12,849 nt of DNA from NCBI GenBank assembly GCA_002409145.1, contig DHUL01000090.1, positions 52,690-65,538 of the forward strand, written 5' to 3'. Below are positions 7,549 through 12,849 of the stretch, piece by piece (position 1 is the first letter of the stretch; each line of letters opens with the position of its first letter). Source of the DNA: Bacteroidales bacterium UBA5235 (GTDB taxonomy: Bacteria; Bacteroidota; Bacteroidia; Bacteroidales; VadinHA17). The notes beneath the pieces are model-generated. The model did not search any database. It had not been told where the DNA came from and worked only from the letters and a program-made list of their open reading frames with translations. Both the position numbers and the translations under genes were made by a program.

Positions 7549-7563
7549 TGTGATAATATGACA
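7549..7563. promoter_or_regulatory. 15-bp dyad, candidate operator between the PHP and regulator genes
   Basis: TGTGATAATATGACA reads TGTCATATTATCACA on the other strand. Apart from the centre, only one symmetric pair mismatches (positions 4 and 12). The dyad lies 39 bases before the regulator ATG and just downstream of the likely -7 element of the PHP gene, a place where a bound protein could block that promoter. Crp/Fnr proteins bind such dyads, and control by the adjacent regulator is inferred from position. Confidence 0.4.
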
Positions 7564-7572
7564 GCCCTGATT

Positions 7573-7580
7573 CAAAAATA
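7573..7580 (-). promoter_or_regulatory. candidate -7 element (TATTTTTG) for the PHP hydrolase
   Basis: An exact TAnnTTTG on the minus strand, 33 bases before ATG 7539. It would put the transcript start near 7566 with a leader of about 27 bases. It also argues against the TTG at 7575 as the start. No TTTG lies at the -33 position. Confidence 0.4.
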
Positions 7581-7602
7581 TAAAAGCTGAACGAATAATG
7601 TC

Positions 7603-8337
7603 ATGGATTGTTCTAAATTTGCTGCAATAATGGTTGTTGAAGCAAATATCCCCAAAAGTAAATGCAATTGTCTCTCCTGTGAGCTAAGGAATCTTGTTTT
7701 CACCAACCTTGAGGAGGAGGACGTTAGGCGTATCTGTGAATCCAAGGAGGAATTCTCATATGTCAAGGGTGAGATAATTCACAGAGAGGGAGACCCAATA
7801 CATTACTTCAAATACCTCAGAACCGGCCTTGTCAAACTCTTCAAACAGACCCCGGAGGGGGACGAACAGATCATTACCATTACCAGGCCATTTGAATTTG
7901 TAAGCAACACCAACGTTTTCCATGAGGATACCTACAGATATTCTCTATCGGCCCTTGAAGACTCAGTTGTTTGCTGCATAAGGATCGAATACATCAAGGA
8001 ACTCATACTCCGGAACGGGAAGTTTGCACTGAACCTGATCTCTGCACTTTCCCGGACTGCAGAGGGAATCATCTCGCTCGGACTGGAGATCAGGAAAAGA
8101 AACCTGGCCGGACGCACCGCATATGTGCTGCTTTATTTTTCAAACGAAATTTATCATTCACGGATATTCGAGCTTCCGGTGTCACGGAAGGAGATTGCCG
8201 ATCTAATCAGCATGAGTTCCGCCAACGTGATCCGGACATTTTCAGAATTCAGGCGTGACGGTATTATCAGGGCCAATGGCCGTACAATAGAGATCACTGA
8301 CATGAACAAACTGGATGTGATCTCAAGGCGCGGGTGA
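7603..8337 (+). CDS. Crp/Fnr family transcriptional regulator with FNR-like cysteines
   Basis: Dimeric DNA-binding regulator of 244 residues. A cyclic-nucleotide-binding-type beta barrel spans about residues 30-145 (VKGEIIHREGDPIHYFKYLRTGLVKLF). A dimer helix with LGLEIRKRNLAGRTAYVLLYF and a C-terminal winged helix-turn-helix follow. The recognition region is VSRKEIADLISMSSANVIRTFSEF and the wing is RDGIIRANGRTIEI. The N-terminus has Cys3, Cys21, Cys23 and Cys26, and Cys124-Cys125 sit in EDSVVCCIRI, which aligns with the ETSMVC122EIP stretch of E. coli FNR. Four cysteines so placed could bind an oxygen-sensitive iron-sulfur cluster. The spacing differs from FNR, so this is inference. The ATG at 7603 has no clear Shine-Dalgarno sequence. 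The gene is divergent from the PHP gene, with a candidate operator between them. Targets are unknown. Confidence 0.92.
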   Translation: MDCSKFAAIMVVEANIPKSKCNCLSCELRNLVFTNLEEEDVRRICESKEEFSYVKGEIIHREGDPIHYFKYLRTGLVKLFKQTPEGDEQIITITRPFEFVSNTNVFHEDTYRYSLSALEDSVVCCIRIEYIKELILRNGKFALNLISALSRTAEGIISLGLEIRKRNLAGRTAYVLLYFSNEIYHSRIFELPVSRKEIADLISMSSANVIRTFSEFRRDGIIRANGRTIEITDMNKLDVISRRG

Positions 8338-8542
8338 TCTTGCTTACTTTTGACAGGTACCATACTTACGGAGTAATCTGCCACAGGATGACCAGGTGGG
8401 CTATACTGCGGGCGGGGCCACGGCAGAGGCAAACTTCATCATAAGGATATACAGAGGGGCCGGAATCAGGGGAACCGCCACTGTTGAAACCACCAGGGCA
8501 GGGAAATTGCCGGAGAAAGAGTTTATTATTGGCAGTGAAACT
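8338..8542. other. 205-base gap between convergent genes, with a possible small or decayed ORF
   Basis: On the plus strand a frame is open from 8354 to the stop at 8567-8569. It has no ATG; GTG 8396 would give 57 residues (starting GYTAGGATAEANF, ending SQAGSQGR) and would overlap the last 27 bases of the epimerase gene. In a 56-codon count of this frame 46 codons start with a purine, a coding-like bias. I recognise no family. It may be a remnant of a lost gene. No terminator hairpin is evident. Confidence 0.3.
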
Positions 8543-9445
8543 TCACAGGCAGGCTCTCAGGGCCGATGAAATGTCGGGATATCGGAACCGGAATCCGGTT
8601 GATGACAGATGATCGGGTGAGATCCGGCTGCCCGTTGTCAGAATAACCGCCATCTCACCAAAAACACAATGCAGGAGCCAGGCCGGCACACGCGGAAGAA
8701 ACATCGGCAGCTGCTTCTGCCTCGCCACTTCACCCATCAGCTGATCATAAGTTATATGATGTGGCGCGACGGCGTTGAACGGCCCCGACATGGAGGTATC
8801 AGTAAGAGCTTTGTGATATATACTGCACAGGTCAGTTATTTGTATCCACGGGAAATACTGTTCTCCGGGTGCAAATCTTACGACCAGCCCGGCCCTGGCC
8901 GGGGCTGTTATCCGGTTCAGCGCTGAGCCTGAGCGTGCCAGCACTACTGCAGTCCTCAGCTTAACCACCCGTACTCCTGCACCAATGAAGAGATCAGCTG
9001 CCGCCTCCCAGAGCCGGCATGTCTCCCCGAGAAAGTCCCGTGCGGGTGGGTCAGACTCCACAAAAATCCTGTCTGAATTTTCTGATCCGTAGTAGTTTAC
9101 CCCTGATGCCGTTATGAACACAGACGGGATTTTTCCGGTACCGACGGTCATCTTATGAAGAAGCTGCCCGGATAGAGTACGGCTGCTGATGATCTTCCTC
9201 TTTCGGGCTTCACTCCACCTTCCATCACCTATATTGGCGCCAGCAAGATGAATTATGGCATCTCCCTCCCTGAAAGCATCAGTGTCACAATAGCCACTTT
9301 CAGGATCCCATCTGAACGACTTGTATCTCACGTTCTTATTCCCTCCCCGGGTGAGGTGCACCACCTGCCAGCCATCTCCTGCCAGGAGGGTGCTAAGGTA
9401 AGATCCGATCAGTCCGCTGCCGCCGGTAATTACTACCCTGTGCAT
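8543..9445 (-). CDS. TIGR01777 family NAD(P)-dependent epimerase (SDR39U1/YfcH-like)
   Basis: Extended short-chain dehydrogenase-like protein of 300 residues, the usual family length. The Rossmann dinucleotide motif is GGSGLIGS (8-15). IIHLAGANIGDGRW and ITASGVNYYG are diagnostic of the TIGR01777 group. The C-terminal part (PAWLLHCVFGEMAVILTTG, STGFRFRYPDISSALRACL) corresponds to the DUF1731 region that closes these proteins. The physiological substrate of the family is not established. ATG 9445 starts only 3 bases after the upstream redox gene's stop, so the two are very likely co-transcribed. The gene converges on the Crp/Fnr regulator across the 205-base gap. Confidence 0.92.
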   Translation of the reverse strand: MHRVVITGGSGLIGSYLSTLLAGDGWQVVHLTRGGNKNVRYKSFRWDPESGYCDTDAFREGDAIIHLAGANIGDGRWSEARKRKIISSRTLSGQLLHKMTVGTGKIPSVFITASGVNYYGSENSDRIFVESDPPARDFLGETCRLWEAAADLFIGAGVRVVKLRTAVVLARSGSALNRITAPARAGLVVRFAPGEQYFPWIQITDLCSIYHKALTDTSMSGPFNAVAPHHITYDQLMGEVARQKQLPMFLPRVPAWLLHCVFGEMAVILTTGSRISPDHLSSTGFRFRYPDISSALRACL

Positions 9446-9448
9446 CTC

Positions 9449-9871
9449 CTATTCAAGTGATTCAATGATTTCAATGGCGTCACGGATGCATTTCTCACAC
9501 ACCTTCTGCGAGAGACCCTTACGGGAAATATTATCTTTTCCTTCAGCGGTGTTGAGATCCTCTCCGAGGAGTTCTGAGCACTGGTCAGTCCCGTTACGAA
9601 CGGTGAAGATCCTGTTGAATTCTTTTACCCTGCTATATACAGCGGTCTTGTCGCCTTCAGAGGGCAGGCCTGGCGCACCGTAAGCCATACCGAACCAGAT
9701 ATATGCGCCCGTGACGGCCCCGCATGTCTTCTGCAGCCTTCCCATGCCGCCACCGAATGCCGCAGCAGCCCGGGCTGTCTCACCACTCTTTCCGGCACAG
9801 GCCATCAGTACAGACTGGGAACAACTGTAACCCTCCCGGAAGTAATCTAAAGCCTTATCTTTTGTATTCAT
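9449..9871 (-). CDS. C_GCAxxG_C_C family putative redox-active protein
   Basis: A 140-residue cysteine-rich protein with the family pattern. Cys17 and Cys25 lie in YSCSQSVLMAC, followed by a glycine-rich GGGMGRLQ stretch. The core Cys50 is in TCGAVTGA, and the C-terminal cysteines are Cys98 and the Cys125-x2-Cys128 pair (KVCEKC). The family is thought to be redox active or metal binding, but no reaction has been established to my knowledge. There is no signal peptide, so it should be cytosolic. ATG 9871 is the clear start. It is the first gene of a likely two-gene operon with the TIGR01777 epimerase and is divergent from the phosphofructokinase gene. Confidence 0.9.
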   Translation of the reverse strand: MNTKDKALDYFREGYSCSQSVLMACAGKSGETARAAAAFGGGMGRLQKTCGAVTGAYIWFGMAYGAPGLPSEGDKTAVYSRVKEFNRIFTVRNGTDQCSELLGEDLNTAEGKDNISRKGLSQKVCEKCIRDAIEIIESLE

Positions 9872-9883
9872 TTACTTTTTTGT

Positions 9884-9891
9884 CAAAAATA
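9884..9891 (-). promoter_or_regulatory. candidate -7 element (TATTTTTG) for the redox protein/epimerase operon
   Basis: An exact TAnnTTTG on the minus strand, 12 bases before ATG 9871. The implied leader is about 5-7 bases, close to leaderless. No TTTG occurs at the -33 position. Confidence 0.35.
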
Positions 9892-9922
9892 TTAAAAAAA
9901 GCAGGCAGCTCCGGATTACTTT

Positions 9923-9953
9923 TTTGATATGATTTTGAAATGTCCTACTTTTA
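9923..9953 (+). promoter_or_regulatory. candidate promoter for the phosphofructokinase gene
   Basis: TTTG (9923-9926), a 19-base spacer, then TACTTTTA (9946-9953). This fits the Bacteroidetes pattern of -33 TTTG and -7 TAnnTTTG with one mismatch in the last base, at the preferred spacing. It lies 38 bases before ATG 9992, giving a leader of about 30 bases. It is the only site in the window with both elements. Confidence 0.5.
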
Positions 9954-9971
9954 CCGCCTGCATTAAAGTAG
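9945..9971. promoter_or_regulatory. Inverted repeat over the pfk promoter, candidate operator
   Basis: CTACTTTTA (9945-9953) and TTAAAGTAG (9963-9971) pair at 8 of 9 positions around a 9-base spacer centred on 9958. The left arm covers the predicted -7 element and the centre falls near the predicted transcript start, where a repressor would sit. The bound protein is unknown. Confidence 0.4.
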
Positions 9972-9991
9972 TATCTAACACATCTTTTACA

Positions 9992-11197
9992 ATGGCAAAC
10001 CAGAAGAAAATCAAGGGAGTTATTGGAATCCTGACGGGAGGAGGGGACGTTCCCGGTCTGAACCCTGCAATCAGGGCTGTCACCATCAGGGCCAACAGGG
10101 AAGGGTATAAGGTGATTGGGCTGCGCAGGGGCTGGGCCGGAATCCTTGAAATAATCAGGGATCCGAAGGCTGACAACAGCAATTGCTTCCAGGTCCTTAC
10201 CGATGACATGGTTAACAGGGCGGGAAGGACAGGAGGCACTTTTCTTCACACATCACGTACAAGACCAAGCCATGTGGCAAAGAATTATGTTCCCGACCAT
10301 CTGAAGGATACCTACAAGGAGGAAATGAATGACCTTACCCCCGAGGTACTTAAGAACCTCGAGTGGCTTGGCATTGACTACCTGATCCCCATCGGAGGTG
10401 ATGACACGTTAAGCTACGGGGTGCATCTCTACAAGCAGGGAGTGAAGGTGGTGGCCATCCCCAAGACTATGGACAACGACGTCCCTGGAACCGATTATTG
10501 TATCGGGTTCAGCACATGCGTCACCCGTACGATACAGATGACCAACTCACTTCGCACTTCTGCAGGGTCACATGAGCGCATCATGGTACTGGAGGTATTC
10601 GGAAGGTATGCCGGTTTTACAGCCATGCTTCCCACCATGGCCGGAGCAGCAAACAGGTGCGTCATCCCTGAATACAAGTTTGATATCGAACAGCTGACAA
10701 AGCTCCTGGTTGAAGACCGTAACTCAAACCCCAGCCGATATTCAATAGTGCTTGTTTCAGAGGGCGCTCTTTACAAAGGAGGCGACATGATCTTCCAGGA
10801 CAGCGAACGCGATGCCTACGGGCATGCCAAACTGGGTGGGATCGGAGACCTTGTATCGGTTGAAATAAAGGAGCATTCTGCCAAATTTAACAACGGCAAA
10901 ACCATAAATATAATCAACCAGAAGCTTGGTTACATGGTCAGGGGCGGTGACCCTGACGCTGTTGACTCAATAGTTCCGATGGCATTCGGTAACCTGGCTC
11001 TTGACCTGATAATGAAGGGGGTTCACGGCAGGGTTGTGGTGCTCAAGAACGGACGCTATGACAATGTGCCAATTGACGTGGTGACTTCCTCCAAAAAGAT
11101 TGTGAAGGTCTCGGAATATTACAATACCGAAAGGCTGAGACCTTACTATTCTAATTTTGAGATGAAGCCATTCTTCCTGATGGCTTCCGAGTATTGA
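9992..11197 (+). CDS. 6-phosphofructokinase, PPi-dependent type by active-site residues
   Basis: Phosphorylates fructose 6-phosphate at C1 in glycolysis. PFK motifs in order are GILTGGGDVPGLNPAIRAV at the N-terminus, PIGGDDTLS (Asp138), IPKTMDNDVPGTDYCIGF (Lys158, catalytic Asp161), GSHERIMVLEVFGRYAGF and a C-terminal LGYMVRGGDPDAVD. E. coli ATP-PFK has Gly at the positions of Asp138 (Gly104) and Lys158 (Gly124). The Asp/Lys pair blocks ATP and marks PPi-using enzymes, so pyrophosphate is the likely phosphoryl donor and the reaction may be reversible. The length is 401 residues from ATG 9992. The frame extends upstream to 9929, but that would cross the promoter and precede the family start. 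No Shine-Dalgarno sequence is seen. A terminator follows. Confidence 0.93.
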   Translation: MANQKKIKGVIGILTGGGDVPGLNPAIRAVTIRANREGYKVIGLRRGWAGILEIIRDPKADNSNCFQVLTDDMVNRAGRTGGTFLHTSRTRPSHVAKNYVPDHLKDTYKEEMNDLTPEVLKNLEWLGIDYLIPIGGDDTLSYGVHLYKQGVKVVAIPKTMDNDVPGTDYCIGFSTCVTRTIQMTNSLRTSAGSHERIMVLEVFGRYAGFTAMLPTMAGAANRCVIPEYKFDIEQLTKLLVEDRNSNPSRYSIVLVSEGALYKGGDMIFQDSERDAYGHAKLGGIGDLVSVEIKEHSAKFNNGKTINIINQKLGYMVRGGDPDAVDSIVPMAFGNLALDLIMKGVHGRVVVLKNGRYDNVPIDVVTSSKKIVKVSEYYNTERLRPYYSNFEMKPFFLMASEY

Positions 11198-11220
11198 TAA
11201 CAACTGCCAAACCAGGGATA

Positions 11221-11260
11221 AAAAGAGTGATGCCCGCCAAACCGGGACGTCACTTTTTTA
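11221..11260 (+). terminator. Rho-independent terminator after the phosphofructokinase gene
   Basis: A stem of about ten pairs joins GTGATGCCCG (11227-11236) to CGGGACGTCAC (11243-11253), with one G-T pair and one bulged A around a loop of six bases. Four A's stand before the stem and a T-tract (TTTTTTA) follows it. It begins 23 bases after the pfk stop. Confidence 0.75.
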
Positions 11261-11266
11261 TTTTTG
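11259..11266 (+). promoter_or_regulatory. candidate -7 element (TATTTTTG) for rsgA
   Basis: An exact TAnnTTTG whose first bases are the last bases of the pfk terminator T-tract, 16 bases before the rsgA GTG. The -33 region falls inside the terminator stem and lacks TTTG. Part of the match may simply reflect the T-tract, which lowers confidence. Confidence 0.3.
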
Positions 11267-11282
11267 ATGCAAAATCAGGCGT

Positions 11283-12197
11283 GTGAACAGGGGTATTGTC
11301 ATAAAATCGACCGGAAGCCGCTACAGGGTGGCCGATGAGGAGGGGAACATTCACGAATGCTTCCTCCGCGGGCGCTTCAGGGTTAGCGGAACCCGCACCA
11401 CCAATCCTGTAGCTGTTGGCGACCATGTGACATTTGATCCCGGAGAGGGTGTCATCGTAACCCTCCTGCCCAGGCGAAACTATATAATCCGCAGGGCTTC
11501 GAACCTTTCGCGCGAATCGCAGATAATTGCCGCCAACATTGACCAGGCATTCCTTGTCATAACGGTAAAGATGCCCGCAACGCCGGTCGAGTTCATTGAC
11601 AGATTCCTTGCCACAGCGGAAGCTTACCGGATACCGGCCGTAATTATTATAAACAAGACCGACCTCTACGGAGAGGAGGAAATGGCCAGGGCATGCCTGA
11701 TAAAGGATGTCTATGAGAAAATTGGCTACCGCGTGATGATGATCTCGGCCACTGAGGACATGAGTTTGGCTGAGGTCGGGGAGGCCCTGCGAAACCGGAT
11801 AACCCTCCTTTCGGGCAACTCGGGGGTAGGCAAGAGTACCCTCCTCAACAGGCTCAATCCGGGGCTTTCTCTCAAGACCGGCTCCATTTCCGATTACCAC
11901 GAACAGGGTAAGCACATCACTAGCTTTCCTGAGATGCACCCGGTGGAGGATGGTGGTTATGTCATTGATACACCAGGCATAAGAGGTTTTGGAGTAATCG
12001 ACTTCGACCGAAAGGAGATCTATCACTTCTTCCCGGAGATATTCAGAATCTCATCAGGATGCCGGTTCTATAACTGCCTCCACCTTGATGAGCCGGGATG
12101 CCTGGTCAGGGAAGCAGTGGCCAACGATGAGATAGAACCATGGAGGTACAGAAGCTATATAAGTATGCTGCTGGAGGACAATGAAAAGTACAGATAA
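11283..12197 (+). CDS. rsgA: Ribosome small-subunit-dependent GTPase A
   Basis: Circularly permuted GTPase that acts late in 30S maturation. An N-terminal OB-fold (residues about 1-75, with FLRGRFRVSG and NPVAVGDHV) binds the subunit. The G motifs come in permuted order: G4 NKTD (124-127), then G1 GNSGVGKS (178-185), then G3 DTPG (229-232). The C-terminal zinc site is Cys260-x4-Cys265-x-His267-x5-Cys273. The 304 residues match the family. No ATG is available, because an in-frame stop lies just upstream, so GTG 11283 is taken as the start, directly before the family's RGIVIKSTG stretch. It follows the pfk terminator and is followed after 27 bases by the sensor gene on the same strand. Confidence 0.96.
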   Translation: MNRGIVIKSTGSRYRVADEEGNIHECFLRGRFRVSGTRTTNPVAVGDHVTFDPGEGVIVTLLPRRNYIIRRASNLSRESQIIAANIDQAFLVITVKMPATPVEFIDRFLATAEAYRIPAVIIINKTDLYGEEEMARACLIKDVYEKIGYRVMMISATEDMSLAEVGEALRNRITLLSGNSGVGKSTLLNRLNPGLSLKTGSISDYHEQGKHITSFPEMHPVEDGGYVIDTPGIRGFGVIDFDRKEIYHFFPEIFRISSGCRFYNCLHLDEPGCLVREAVANDEIEPWRYRSYISMLLEDNEKYR

Positions 12198-12224
12198 ACG
12201 TTATCCTTACGGGACTTATCACCA

Positions 12225-12849
12225 ATGAGAAGAACTTTCATTGCAGCATATATTGCGTTTGTACTGTTGATGCTGGTAACAGTATTGTTCTATATCAGCC
12301 TCTACAGAAACCAGATAGAATACTCGAACAAACTGCTTGACAGGCAGGTAATGATCGCCGGTTCTGACATTGACAATACCAGCATGTCAATTGTCAGCGG
12401 CCTGGCCGGTATCGATCTTTCCAATGACATCGCCCTCTTCTTTTCTGATCCCGAGGTCAACGAACGGGCCCGGGAAAAGATGAAGCTGTACTACTCGAAA
12501 TACAGTGATATCATCGTCGGACTTATGTTGTACAACACAGATGGTGATGTTTATACCCTCTTCAAGGATGAAGAACGGAATTCATGGCTCGACGGATCAT
12601 ACAGGGCCCAGACGGTGCCCACCATATATACCGGGGAGAAGCTTGAACCTGACCGAAACAGGTACAGGTATTTCCTCCCCATCCTCAAGGATGGTGATGT
12701 GCCGGGAAACCTGGTAATCACCGTTGACTTCCGGCGCTATTTCTCGGGTATATTTGCCAAGTATAACCTTGAGCACTACCAGTGGCAATGGGTGATCAAC
12801 GACTCCGGGACTGTTGTATTCGACAATGGCGGAGAAAATACGAGCTATG
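12225..12849 (+). CDS. Membrane-anchored sensor protein, N-terminal part (3' end outside window)
   Basis: Frame open from ATG 12225 to the window end, 208 residues so far. A basic start (MRRTF) is followed by a single hydrophobic helix at about residues 5-26, then a long hydrophilic region. That region alternates predicted helix and strand: ALFFSDPEVNERAREKMKLYYSKY, then IIVGLMLYNTDGDVYTLF, YRYFLPILKDGDVPGNLVITVDF and WVINDSGTVVFDNGG. An N-terminal anchor followed by repeated strand-plus-turn segments (LMLYNTDGDV, WVINDSGTVVF) resembles the extracytoplasmic Cache/PAS-like sensor domains of histidine kinases and diguanylate cyclases. A second membrane helix and the output domain would lie beyond the window. 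The output type is unknown. The gap to rsgA is 27 bases, so the two may be co-transcribed. Confidence 0.75.
   Translation, partial: MRRTFIAAYIAFVLLMLVTVLFYISLYRNQIEYSNKLLDRQVMIAGSDIDNTSMSIVSGLAGIDLSNDIALFFSDPEVNERAREKMKLYYSKYSDIIVGLMLYNTDGDVYTLFKDEERNSWLDGSYRAQTVPTIYTGEKLEPDRNRYRYFLPILKDGDVPGNLVITVDFRRYFSGIFAKYNLEHYQWQWVINDSGTVVFDNGGENTSY

Noticed and set aside
7540..7575. Upstream TTG start at 7575 for the PHP hydrolase
   Set aside because: The TTG is part of the TATTTTTG element. ATG 7539 has a nearby AGGA and starts just ahead of the first metal motif.
9929..9991. 21-residue N-terminal extension of the phosphofructokinase
   Set aside because: It would cross the best promoter match in the window and precedes the family start before KKIKGVIGILTGGG.
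11250..12026. 258-codon open frame on the minus strand opposite rsgA
   Set aside because: It is antisense to a gene with complete GTPase and zinc motifs and shows no recognisable domain, so it is a shadow of rsgA codon bias.
1..12849. Mobile element, CRISPR array, tRNA or rRNA
   Set aside because: No transposase or integrase motif, no regularly spaced repeats and no RNA-gene stretch were seen; the gaps are short and explained above.

Overview
The window looks like ordinary chromosomal sequence from a member of the Bacteroidota. Three things point there: a HemD of the Bacteroidetes type next to a DUF4271 membrane protein, gene starts that mostly lack Shine-Dalgarno sequences, and several intergenic matches to the Bacteroidetes -7 promoter element TAnnTTTG. 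I see no mobile element, CRISPR array, rRNA or tRNA. Genes are dense and no gene-free gap exceeds about 210 bases.

Layout. Bases 1-6055 are almost entirely minus strand. In transcription order they hold dtd (D-aminoacyl-tRNA deacylase), an MFS drug-type exporter overlapping dtd by 4 bases, deoC, the DUF4271 protein, hemD, rnpA and an S41 C-terminal processing protease that leaves the window at base 1. mntP (Mn2+ exporter) is divergent from dtd and converges on a PHP-type histidinol-phosphatase-like gene. That gene is divergent from a Crp/Fnr regulator with FNR-like cysteines. A 205-base gap with a possible small or decayed ORF follows. Next come two minus-strand genes spaced as an operon: a TIGR01777-type epimerase and, upstream of it, a C_GCAxxG_C_C redox protein. 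Divergent from these is a phosphofructokinase whose active-site residues are the PPi-dependent type. A terminator, rsgA (ribosome-assembly GTPase) and the 5' part of a membrane-anchored sensor protein complete the window.

The genes are mainly housekeeping: tRNA quality control, tRNA 5' processing, ribosome maturation, haem synthesis, deoxynucleoside catabolism and glycolysis. Redox and metal-stress functions (FNR-like regulator, Mn export, cysteine-rich redox protein) are mixed in. I find no convincing undescribed multi-gene system. The points most worth checking are regulatory: a recurrent TAnnTTTG element 12-33 bases before five starts, dyads at the pfk and regulator/phosphatase promoters, a terminator-like hairpin abutting the rnpA start, and the cofactor specificity implied for the phosphofructokinase. 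All functions are read from recognised motifs; no database search was possible.
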